A stretch of 64,000 bases of DNA, from contig NZ_JACBZU010000003.1 of NCBI RefSeq assembly GCF_013407935.1, forward strand, positions 124,001-188,000, read 5' to 3'. The notes beneath the pieces were generated by a model. The model was given only the letters and a program-made list of their open reading frames with translations. It searched no databases and was not told the origin of the DNA. Below, one piece after another: positions 1-6,938 of this stretch; the stretch's first letter is position 1, and each line of letters begins with the position of its first letter. This stretch comes from Allomuricauda sp. ARW1Y1. Lineage in GTDB: Bacteria > Bacteroidota > Bacteroidia > Flavobacteriales > Flavobacteriaceae. Both the position numbers and the translations under genes were made by a program.

Positions 1-479
1 TTTTCAATAATGGTCTGATGGTCCATCATCAAGGGTGGAAGCTCATCTAGGGCATACCAATCGATTCCATCCGATAAAGGGTCTGGTTTGGGCACTACTT
101 TTTCAAAGTTGATCAACGCATAATAGGCAACCGAAATAAACCTGCCCAAGAGCCACTGATGGGATGCCGGATCAAGACCGTTCATTTCCAAAATCCGTTT
201 CATGGGTTCTGGGTCGGCACGGTTCGCTTCACCAAACGTCTGAAACTGCTCCAAATAAATATCTGTTAGGCCCGTTCGCTCCCTAACCCCATTTTTAACG
301 GCTTCATCCAAGTTCTCATCGCGCCGGATAAAGCCTCCTGGCAGGGCAAAGAGACCGGTGTTTCTGTATTCCAATATCAGTATCTTGAGCTTTTTGCCGT
401 TAAACCCAAAAATAACGGAGTCAAAAGCCAGATTTGGGATATAATCCTCTTGTTGTAGTGTTTGCTTTTTAAGGGTCAA
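1..479 (-). CDS. Nudix-fold regulator (NrtR/AraR-like), 5' part only
   Basis: Reading leftward, the protein contains SVIFGFNGKKLKILIL followed by a Nudix-like region starting LPGGFIRRDENLDEA and ending RERTGL. The C-terminus, where the winged-helix DNA-binding domain of this family normally lies, is beyond the window edge. The Nudix box is degenerate: the strict spacing GX5EX7RE is not kept, as is usual for Bacteroidota Nudix proteins that serve as sugar- or cofactor-responsive repressors rather than hydrolases. No ATG is in frame after the upstream stop; TTG at 477-479 is the most plausible start, so the 5' end is uncertain. It is divergent from the carboxylesterase gene at 566 and the intergenic region carries a 23-bp palindrome. 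A plain Nudix hydrolase is the alternative. Confidence 0.75.
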   Translation of the reverse strand, partial: MTLKKQTLQQEDYIPNLAFDSVIFGFNGKKLKILILEYRNTGLFALPGGFIRRDENLDEAVKNGVRERTGLTDIYLEQFQTFGEANRADPEPMKRILEMNGLDPASHQWLLGRFISVAYYALINFEKVVPKPDPLSDGIDWYALDELPPLMMDHQTIIE

Positions 480-527
480 ATCGAAATTTTTCTAAATAAA
501 GTACAATTTTACATAAAAACAAAGTAT

Positions 528-550
528 TATTGTAACACTATGTAACAATA
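528..550. promoter_or_regulatory. Palindromic operator candidate between divergent genes
   Basis: The left arm TATTGTAACA and the right arm TGTAACAATA are inverted repeats matching at 9 of 10 positions, separated by three bases (CTA). The site ends 15 bp upstream of the carboxylesterase ATG and lies about 50 bp upstream of the Nudix regulator start. Its size and symmetry suit a dimeric winged-helix repressor. The inference is that the adjacent regulator binds here and controls both genes. Confidence 0.55.
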
Positions 551-565
551 GAAAATCAAGGAACA

Positions 566-2194
566 ATGAAAAAACAACTATTTGCCATAATGGTAGTTCT
601 TTTTGGAATATCGGAACTTACTGCACAACACGAAAATGCATTCCCCGTTCAGGTCACCCTCGAAAAAGGGATTATAGAAGGCTTGTATGATACCCACACC
701 GGAATTCAAAAATATTTTGGGATTCCTTTTGCCAAACCACCGGTAGGGGAACTACGTTGGAAAGCTCCTCAGCCTTTGGATGCTTGGGAGGGCGTTAAGG
801 AAACCAAGGCTTTTGGACCAAGGCCCGTCCAAGCTATGGTGTTCGGCGATATGAAATCACGGTCCAACGGCGTAAGCGAGGACTGTCTCTACCTCAATGT
901 TTGGACGCCAGCCAAACGAACCGATAAAAATCTTCCGGTGCTGGTTTACTTTTATGGCGGAGGTAATGTGGCCGGTGATGCATCGGAGTATCGATATGAC
1001 GGTGAGAGCATGGCAAAAAAAGGTGTCGTTGTGGTCACCACCAACTATCGTCTAAATATTTTTGGAAACTTTGCCCATCCAGAGCTTTCTGCAGAAGCAC
1101 CTTATAAAGCTTCCGGAAATTATGGCCAATTGGATCAAAACATGGCCTTGAAATGGGTACAGGATAACATTGCCGCCTTTGGAGGCAATCCAAACCAAGT
1201 GACCATAGCAGGGGAGTCAGCAGGCTCCATTGGAGTAAGCGTACAGATGGCTTCCCCACTGTCCAAAGATTTGATCAACGGAGCGATAGGGGAGAGCGGT
1301 GCTGCCATCCCACCAACCATGGCTCCAGTACCATTGGCCGAGGCCGAAAAACAAGGAGTACAGTTTTTGGAAAGCGTCGGCATTCAAAGTATTGCCGAAC
1401 TCCGGAAGCTGAGTACCCGTGACATCTATGAAATCTATACCGAATCCCAGCGATTTGGATTTCCTATGGTGATCGATGGCTATTTGCTTCCCAAGCCATT
1501 GACCGATATTTTTGCCTCAAAGGAACAGGCACAGGTACCGCTGTTGGTCGGATGGAATTCCGCGGAAATCCCGGGAATGGCCTTTACCCAAGGTCCCATA
1601 ACCCAAGATGGATTTTTGGCCAAGGTAAAGGAGGCGTATCCAAAAGACTACCAAAAAGTATTGGAGCTATATCCCCATAGTACGGCAGAAGAGCTTCAAT
1701 GGGCCGCCACCAACTTGGCGTCCGACCGTTTTATCGCTTACAGCACTTGGAAATGGTTCGATTTGCACCGTGATCACAGCGACCAGCCCGTTTATCGTTA
1801 TTTGTACAGCAAAATAAGACCACCGCTTAGAGATCAAAATTTGATGTCTGGATTGGCAGGGGGAACTGTAGAGCGAAATTCCGATGCGCCACCAATGCCC
1901 AAAGCTATTGGTGCTCCCCATGCTGCAGAAATCGAGTACGCTATGGGTAATCTGCACCTTGTGGACGATTATGCATGGACCGCAGAAGATTACAAAGCTT
2001 CCAAGACCATGCAGGAGTTCTTTGCCAATTTCATCAAAAATGGGAACCCCAATGGTGATGCTCTTCCTGACTGGGAAGCTGCGGAAAAAAACGACAACAC
2101 CCCACCTGTAATGATCATCGATACGGAAAGTAAACTGACCGAGGCTACCGATGACGCACGATATGAGTTCTTGGATAAGAACTACAACAACTGA
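566..2194 (+). CDS. Secreted type-B carboxylesterase
   Basis: A 542-residue alpha/beta hydrolase of the carboxylesterase/PnbA type, with a Sec signal peptide (residues 1-20, ending LTAQ). The N-terminal family block GIPFAKPPVGELRW and the oxyanion segment YFYGGG are present. The nucleophile elbow GESAGS puts the catalytic serine at Ser218, and the catalytic histidine is probably His452 in GAPHAAEI. Full family length. It should hydrolyse carboxylic esters in the periplasm or outside the cell; the substrate cannot be read from sequence. It stands alone, with a palindromic operator candidate just upstream and a hairpin just downstream, and is probably under the divergent Nudix-type regulator. 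Confidence 0.9.
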   Translation: MKKQLFAIMVVLFGISELTAQHENAFPVQVTLEKGIIEGLYDTHTGIQKYFGIPFAKPPVGELRWKAPQPLDAWEGVKETKAFGPRPVQAMVFGDMKSRSNGVSEDCLYLNVWTPAKRTDKNLPVLVYFYGGGNVAGDASEYRYDGESMAKKGVVVVTTNYRLNIFGNFAHPELSAEAPYKASGNYGQLDQNMALKWVQDNIAAFGGNPNQVTIAGESAGSIGVSVQMASPLSKDLINGAIGESGAAIPPTMAPVPLAEAEKQGVQFLESVGIQSIAELRKLSTRDIYEIYTESQRFGFPMVIDGYLLPKPLTDIFASKEQAQVPLLVGWNSAEIPGMAFTQGPITQDGFLAKVKEAYPKDYQKVLELYPHSTAEELQWAATNLASDRFIAYSTWKWFDLHRDHSDQPVYRYLYSKIRPPLRDQNLMSGLAGGTVERNSDAPPMPKAIGAPHAAEIEYAMGNLHLVDDYAWTAEDYKASKTMQEFFANFIKNGNPNGDALPDWEAAEKNDNTPPVMIIDTESKLTEATDDARYEFLDKNYNN

Positions 2195-2222
2195 TGTTGC
2201 TAGGATGTTTGACTCCCCCTAA

Positions 2223-2254
2223 AGTTGGGTCCCGGGTAAAACGGGACCCTAACT
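2223..2254 (+). terminator. Hairpin after carboxylesterase gene
   Basis: Arms GGGTCCCG (2227-2234) and CGGGACCC (2242-2249) pair perfectly; AGTT/AACT extend the stem past one bulged base. The stem is strong, but the following T-run is displaced by about six bases (GGGCTTTTT), so it is an imperfect intrinsic terminator 29 bp after the stop codon. Confidence 0.5.
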
Positions 2255-2609
2255 AAGGGCTTTTTAAGAAGATCGAACCCCGAAATATTTTTTATCGGTT
2301 CCCGATACAACCTACGCGATTTTTTACGTCCTTTGATTCGTAATTTAAGTGTCTTGCCTTAGGCAAAAGACCATGATTGCGAACACACTATCGGGGATTT
2401 TGGCTTACTTGGAGTCCATGTCCAAAATCATCTACGGCGTAGGTTCCCGACAAATGATGCTGACTCCCCAGAATAATGGAACCGAGACTTCTTTTCTTTT
2501 GGTTCACACATATTCATTTGATGTTTTGCCCTTCCCGCTCGGGAAGTTATATATCCCTTTTTTCACAAGGCATTATCTTATTTACGGTTCAATCAATTAA
2601 ATTTTTATT
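2255..2609. other. 355-bp gap with short repeats and hairpins, no convincing gene
   Basis: The gap holds a hairpin TATCGG-TTC-CCGATA (2293-2307), another with arms CTTCCC/GGGAAG and loop GCTC (2531-2546), a direct repeat GGTTCCCGA (2297-2305 and 2442-2450), and an inverted pair AACCTACG/CGTAGGTT (2309-2316 and 2438-2445). An 83-codon reading frame at 2349-2600 shows no protein-like features. It could be a structured transcript or the remnant of an old insertion. Confidence 0.35.
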
Positions 2610-2915
2610 GTGATGAAAAACATGATTATATTATTGACATTGGTGTTGTCATTATCGCCCATGGTACAAGAGCAGACCATAACTGCCACTTACAACGGTT
2701 TTGAGGATGACACCTATTATTTTTCGGGTGAAGATGGAAACCCGTATGAATTCCAAGATGTGGACGATTCCGTATGGGACAGTTTTGATTTGTTGGATGC
2801 GTCCACAGTAGACCGTTTATATAAAGTGAGCTATACCATAGACGAGGAATTGGACGACGAGACGGGCGACACGTACGAAAGTTATCGCATCACAAAATTG
2901 GTTTTGATTAAATAA
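2610..2915 (+). CDS. Small acidic exported protein of unknown function
   Basis: 101 residues. A hydrophobic N-terminal segment (about residues 3-20) looks like a Sec signal peptide. The mature part is strongly acidic (DDTYYFSGEDGN, DEELDDETGD) and tyrosine-rich, and probably forms a small beta-rich periplasmic domain. I recognise no family. The start could equally be the second Met (2613). It precedes the ATP-grasp gene by 45 bp in the same direction; a functional link is not evident. Confidence 0.6.
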   Translation: MMKNMIILLTLVLSLSPMVQEQTITATYNGFEDDTYYFSGEDGNPYEFQDVDDSVWDSFDLLDASTVDRLYKVSYTIDEELDDETGDTYESYRITKLVLIK

Positions 2916-2960
2916 CCATAGCTATTTGAAGAGAGTTGCACATGTTGCAAGCATACATAA

Positions 2961-4298
2961 ATGATAGAAAAAGAAAGTAAAGAAGACCCCTCGGCGAAAC
3001 GCCGAAAAAAAAGTGCCCAAATCGGTAACAAAATGTTGTTTGTTTCTCGGTGGGGGGAAATTCTGGACATTGCCCTAGCCGTTAAAAATGAGGGCTATCA
3101 GGTTAAAATGTTCATTGAAGATAGGGCATCGCGTGAAATTGGCAATGGTTTTGTAGCCAAGGCCACCGACTGGAGAAAGCATGTAGAGTGGGCGGATTGT
3201 ATCGTATTCGATTATACGGGCTACGGAAAGGAATGTGAAGAATTGCGGGCTGCTGGGAAATTGGTCTTTGGGGGTACCCCGTATACCGACCGATTGGAGC
3301 TTGATCGTAATTTTGGACAATCGGAACTTCGGCGGCACAAGATCAAAACTTTGGCATCCAAGGATTTTGATTCCTTTTCAGAAGCCATTGCCCATATCCA
3401 AGCACATCCAAATGCCTACGTTTTAAAACCTTCGGGGGAGACCCAGGAATTAAAGCAACTCTTATTTGTGGGCAACGACGATCGTGGTCTGGACGTGATC
3501 CGTATGTTGTACGCCTATGAAAAATCGTGGGGAGACCGCTTTGGTACTTTTCAATTGCAGCACAAGGTGAAAGGAATCGAGGTGGCCATCGGGGCCTATT
3601 TTAATGGAACCCGTTTTTTGACCCCGGTGAACATTACGTTTGAGCATAAAAAATTATTTCCAAAGGAATTGGGCGTATCCACAGGGGAGATGGGAACCAG
3701 TATGTTCTGGACAACCGATTCCCCTTTGTTCCAAAAAACACTAAAACCCTTTGAACGGACCCTAGCCGAGCAAGGCTTTCGTGGACATATCGACGTAAAC
3801 TGCATCGTTAACGGGGTAGGTATCTATCCGTTGGAATTCACCTCACGTTTTGGATATCCGCAGGTCTTTATTCAGCGGTCGGGCATTTTGGAATCATTCG
3901 GAGGAATGCTCCAAGGGGTGGCAGCGGGTACCCAAAATCAGATTCAGGTCAAAAAAGGGTTTCAAGTTGGGGCTTACATTGTGGTTCCACCTTTCCCTTA
4001 TGATGATAAAAAGACCTTTGAGCTTTTTTCAAAGGATGCCGTAGTGGTATTCAAAAAGGACCAAATGGATGGAGTACATCCGATGCACGTTAAAAAAGTC
4101 AATGATCAATGGCTCATCACCGGGAATACGGGGATTGCTGTTTTGGTAACGGGGTCGGGTATTACCATGCGAGATGCACAGCGAAGCATGTACAATCGCA
4201 TTCAAAACGTTATCGTTAACAATGGGTATTACCGCACCGATATCGGTGATCGTTGGCTGGAGGATTCTGATAAATTATGGTCATGGGGTCTGCTGTAG
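2961..4298 (+). CDS. ATP-grasp ligase, PurD-like
   Basis: 445 residues resembling phosphoribosylamine-glycine ligase. It has an N-terminal pre-ATP-grasp Rossmann-like domain (from MLFVSRWGEILDIA, residue 25), an ATP-grasp core (YVLKPSGETQE about 153-163; metal-binding-type segment GHIDVNCIV and PLEFTSRFGYPQ about 275-300), and a C-terminal barrel. The first 24 residues are lysine-rich and may be untranslated, with an alternative ATG at 3033. PurD normally sits in purine operons; this gene instead overlaps a GNAT gene by 22 bp. It may therefore be a divergent amide-bond ligase acting with the acetyltransferase rather than housekeeping PurD. The substrate is unknown. Confidence 0.75.
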   Translation: MIEKESKEDPSAKRRKKSAQIGNKMLFVSRWGEILDIALAVKNEGYQVKMFIEDRASREIGNGFVAKATDWRKHVEWADCIVFDYTGYGKECEELRAAGKLVFGGTPYTDRLELDRNFGQSELRRHKIKTLASKDFDSFSEAIAHIQAHPNAYVLKPSGETQELKQLLFVGNDDRGLDVIRMLYAYEKSWGDRFGTFQLQHKVKGIEVAIGAYFNGTRFLTPVNITFEHKKLFPKELGVSTGEMGTSMFWTTDSPLFQKTLKPFERTLAEQGFRGHIDVNCIVNGVGIYPLEFTSRFGYPQVFIQRSGILESFGGMLQGVAAGTQNQIQVKKGFQVGAYIVVPPFPYDDKKTFELFSKDAVVVFKKDQMDGVHPMHVKKVNDQWLITGNTGIAVLVTGSGITMRDAQRSMYNRIQNVIVNNGYYRTDIGDRWLEDSDKLWSWGLL

Positions 4299-4765
4299 GT
4301 TCTGGTCAACATCAAAAACAGTTTTTAAAGTGGGAGGGTCCACTTGATAGCTTTACGGCAGCCATGCCAGACGATTGGCCTCCTTATTTTCAACAGTGTA
4401 TTGCGGAATCCCGAGATGCCATGGAACTGTTTGTGATCACCGAAAAGGATCGTATCGTTGCAGGTGGCATGGTGTTCGAAGGTCTCCCCGCCGACATGCA
4501 GGTATTTGATGATGATGTAAGACTCTATATTGAAAAAGGATACCTCTACATAGGGTATCTATTTGTGGACCAGGCCCACAGAGGAAAACAGTTGGGAAGC
4601 CTTTGGTTGACTTGCATTAAGGGGCTTTATGGTGGCAAAGGGTTCTGGCTGACCGTTGAGGAGCCCGGTCTCAGGGAGTTTTATGAAAAGAATGGGTTTA
4701 CATGGGTGAAAAGCCTTGAGAAAGAAGGTGATTCCGAAGAGTTGTTGCTCAGGGAACCGGATTGA
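4277..4765 (+). CDS. GNAT-family N-acetyltransferase
   Basis: 162 residues. The core GNAT strand-helix pattern is visible: GYLYIGYLFVDQAHRGKQLGSLWL contains motif A, with the acetyl-CoA pyrophosphate loop RGKQLG, followed by the motif-B-like end LREFYEKNGF. No signal peptide, so cytoplasmic. The gene starts inside the ATP-grasp gene (22-bp overlap), implying translational coupling and a shared pathway. ATG at 4283 is an alternative start. The acceptor substrate is unknown. Confidence 0.8.
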   Translation: MVMGSAVGSGQHQKQFLKWEGPLDSFTAAMPDDWPPYFQQCIAESRDAMELFVITEKDRIVAGGMVFEGLPADMQVFDDDVRLYIEKGYLYIGYLFVDQAHRGKQLGSLWLTCIKGLYGGKGFWLTVEEPGLREFYEKNGFTWVKSLEKEGDSEELLLREPD

Positions 4766-4868
4766 TTTTACAGACCATGTAATCAAAAAAACTTCAGAAC
4801 AACACCAGGTATAGATTTCAAAATTGATTATAATAGGCTTGATGGCATACTATTGGCTGGAGTGTAAA

Positions 4869-5246
4869 TCACGCTTGCTGTATAAAGGCAATCTTCAATT
4901 GGAACATTTCCGCCATCTTTCTGGCCCTGAATTTCGCCTCTTCCGCCTTTTCACCTTCAAAAGAATCATCCAAAGTCTCAAAAAAAAGTGTTTTCCAGCG
5001 CTCAAAATGTTCGGCTCGCAAAGGAAGATGGGCGTGAGGTACAAAAGGACTGCCCTTGTAGGTGTGTTCATCCAACAGCACGGTTTGCCAAAAGCGGTAC
5101 ATCTTTTCCAAGTGTTCGGGCCATCGGTCCTGAATGATATGATTGAAAATGGGACCCAATAAGGTATCTTTGCGGATTTTACCATAAAAGGTATCCACTA
5201 TCAACTGTATATCTTCAATCGTTGCTATTTTTTTCTTTTCCATCAT
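4869..5246 (-). CDS. Group III truncated haemoglobin
   Basis: 125 residues, the usual length for a 2/2 globin. Family marks include the N-terminal IVDTFYGKIRKDTLLGPIF helix region, WPEHLEKMYRFWQTVL, the HLPL turn, and AEHFERW with the probable proximal haem histidine at His80. It is the last gene of a leftward unit behind RIC/ScdA and a small membrane protein, 11 bp from its upstream neighbour. From that context the likely job is NO binding, dioxygenation or detoxification in the cytoplasm, controlled by the cysteine-bearing Rrf2 regulator at 6356-6793. A peroxynitrite or O2 sensing role is possible. Confidence 0.88.
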   Translation of the reverse strand: MMEKKKIATIEDIQLIVDTFYGKIRKDTLLGPIFNHIIQDRWPEHLEKMYRFWQTVLLDEHTYKGSPFVPHAHLPLRAEHFERWKTLFFETLDDSFEGEKAEEAKFRARKMAEMFQLKIAFIQQA

Positions 5247-5257
5247 GTTATTTTTGC

Positions 5258-5566
5258 TCAGATCAAATGTCCCAAGATGACCAATGTGCTAAAGCCCAGA
5301 CTAAGTATCAATAGGTTAAAAGAGCTTATTGGTTTTAGCTGGGCCAGAACAGCGCCGTTGTAGGCCATACAGAAAATGGTGATAAGAAAAAGCAAGACCA
5401 TTTTTAGGATCATTCCGGTACTTCCCATCAAAAGGGCCATGGCTGCCGCCGAACCCAAACAGCTCTGGCCTATAATGGCAATGGCAGCGTAGCCCATTTG
5501 TCCTCTTCTATATTCCCGAAAAAGTTTGGAATATATATTTTTCGGTACAACCGTACGATTATTCAT
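5258..5566 (-). CDS. Small membrane protein in NO-stress unit
   Basis: 102 residues with about three hydrophobic helices (IAIIGQSCLGSAAAMALLMG, MILKMVLLFLITIFCMAYNG, LLILSLGFSTLVILGHLI) after a basic, cytoplasmic-looking N-terminus. No family recognised. It lies 7 bp after ric and 11 bp before the truncated haemoglobin gene, so it is almost certainly cotranscribed with two NO-response genes. It could help with haem or NO handling at the membrane, but the sequence itself shows no metal-binding motif beyond isolated cysteines. Confidence 0.7.
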   Translation of the reverse strand: MNNRTVVPKNIYSKLFREYRRGQMGYAAIAIIGQSCLGSAAAMALLMGSTGMILKMVLLFLITIFCMAYNGAVLAQLKPISSFNLLILSLGFSTLVILGHLI

Positions 5567-5573
5567 AATATGC

Positions 5574-6299
5574 CTATTGCATTAATCGAGCTTCCAATAT
5601 CTCCGCCTTAGGAAATAATATGTTGTTTTCCAAATGGATATGGCGGTGCAAATCGTCTTCAAATTCCTTTAAAAGAGAGAATGTGACCCGATAGGTATTA
5701 CAGGCATCCGATGGAGGCGTATAATCCTGGCTCAATTCTGCTATCTTTCGGAAACGCTCCCCTTCGTTATCGTGCTCCTGCATCATGACCTTAATAGGGG
5801 TTCGAACCGTTTCGGATGGTGTCTTGCCGTCACTTTTAAGATCAGATGGTCCATGGAGCATTTTCCGTATCCAAGGAAATAAAACGAGCTCCTCTTTTTT
5901 CATATGCATGGCCAATTCACCTGCCGAGGCATGGAAATGTTCCGAGATTTGATGCAGTTCGGGATGTTGTGCACCATGCACCTTGCAGAGTTTGGTGAGG
6001 TATTGCTTTAGGACGGGGATTTGCTGCTCTACATAGCGGTGGTGTTTTTTCTCTATATAATCGATAAGTAGATCCAAGGGCCATGTCTTAAAGTCCGGCT
6101 GGTCCGTTTTTTCAGAATTTTGCACAGCTTGAAGATCTTCCAGCAGGTTTTCCAGTGTAATTCCCTTCTTGGTTACCACCTCGGATAGCGTGCGGTTGCC
6201 TTTGCAGCAAAAATCAATTTTGTGGTTTTTGAATACTTGTGCGGTGCGGTAATCTTCCGCTACCAATTCTCCAATTGTTTTTTCGATTGTATTGTTCAT
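5574..6299 (-). CDS. ric: Iron-sulfur cluster repair di-iron protein (RIC/ScdA/YtfE)
   Basis: 241 residues. The N-terminal ScdA-N segment has the conserved FCCKGNRTL motif (DFCCKGN about residues 30-36). The rest is a hemerythrin-like four-helix bundle with the expected ligands: HHRYVEQ, HFHASAGELAMHMKKEE, MQEHDNEGERF and HRHIHLENNILFP. The family repairs Fe-S clusters damaged by NO or oxidative stress. The start 57 bp after the end of the upstream Rrf2 gene is supported by an operator-like palindrome in that gap. It is cotranscribed with a small membrane protein and truncated haemoglobin. Confidence 0.93.
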   Translation of the reverse strand: MNNTIEKTIGELVAEDYRTAQVFKNHKIDFCCKGNRTLSEVVTKKGITLENLLEDLQAVQNSEKTDQPDFKTWPLDLLIDYIEKKHHRYVEQQIPVLKQYLTKLCKVHGAQHPELHQISEHFHASAGELAMHMKKEELVLFPWIRKMLHGPSDLKSDGKTPSETVRTPIKVMMQEHDNEGERFRKIAELSQDYTPPSDACNTYRVTFSLLKEFEDDLHRHIHLENNILFPKAEILEARLMQ

Positions 6300-6323
6300 A
6301 GTACTAGGGGGTTTTATAATTCG

Positions 6324-6335
6324 GATAAAATTGTC
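6324..6335. promoter_or_regulatory. GAYA-N4-TRTC operator, ric promoter copy
   Basis: Plus-strand text GATAAAATTGTC followed by a T-run, 25 bp upstream of ric. It matches the sites at 6838-6849 and 15782-15793 over a longer context of roughly GGAYAAAAWTRTCTTTT. Probably bound by one of the two Rrf2 proteins. Confidence 0.6.
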
Positions 6336-6355
6336 TTTTTTTAATTTAAATTTTT

Positions 6356-6793
6356 TTATCGTTTCAGATAGGTCAAGCCTTTTTCCAGACCAACGGCCAA
6401 TTCGTAGAGACTGGTGGTTCTGAGCATGGTGCTAAGATTGTTGCGGATGTCCAAAAATCTATCATGAAGGGGACAGGGTTTATGTTCGTTGCATTCTTTG
6501 AGGCCAAGACCGCAGCCCATATAGATTTTGTCTCCATCAATGGCCTTTACGATCATGTTCAGTTTAACGGTATCCATATCTTCCCGTTCAATCTCAAAAC
6601 CGCCGTGGGGTCCTTTTACCGAACGTACGATGTTGTTTCTTGTGAGCTGCTGCAAAATTTTGGCCGTAAAGGCGACAGGTGAATCTATTTCCTCCGCGAT
6701 TTCACCGACGCTTACACGCCTGCCTTCCAATGATTGCAGGGCAATGTAAACCGCTGACCGAATACCATATTCACAGGCTTTTGAAAACATCAT
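6356..6793 (-). CDS. Rrf2-family Fe-S regulator, NsrR-like
   Basis: 145 residues with an Rrf2 winged helix. The wing-like segment is VKGPHGGFEIE. Three cysteines, Cys94, Cys101 and Cys107 (spacing CX6CX5C), sit where IscR/NsrR hold an Fe-S cluster. The gene precedes ric and trHb and has its own TATCTTTG promoter overlapping a GAYA-N4-TRTC palindrome, so autoregulation is likely. Context (RIC, truncated globin, nos genes) favours NO sensing over iron-sulfur biogenesis control, but this is inference. A paralogue with the same cysteine spacing lies at 15822-16253. Confidence 0.85.
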   Translation of the reverse strand: MMFSKACEYGIRSAVYIALQSLEGRRVSVGEIAEEIDSPVAFTAKILQQLTRNNIVRSVKGPHGGFEIEREDMDTVKLNMIVKAIDGDKIYMGCGLGLKECNEHKPCPLHDRFLDIRNNLSTMLRTTSLYELAVGLEKGLTYLKR

Positions 6794-6811
6794 AGGAACC
6801 TTTTGTCAATA

Positions 6812-6849
6812 CAAAGATAAATCAAAAAATTAAATCGGACAAAAATGTC
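6812..6849 (-). promoter_or_regulatory. Promoter plus overlapping operator of the Rrf2 gene
   Basis: On the minus strand there is an exact Bacteroidota -7 element TATCTTTG (6812-6819), and a TTG (6840-6842) 20 bases further upstream serves as the -33 element. The palindrome GACAAAAATGTC (6838-6849) covers that -33 TTG, an arrangement expected for repression by blocking sigma binding. Confidence 0.65.
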
Positions 6850-6938
6850 TTTTATTATTTTCAGCATGTTTTACCATCTCAATGGATTCAAATATAAACT
6901 ATTATGGGTATCGATGTAATAGGGCTCCATAAAAAAAA

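Noticed and set aside
2349-2600. 83-codon frame in the gap after the carboxylesterase
   Set aside because: No signal peptide, family motif or protein-like composition; contains the short repeats of the gap.
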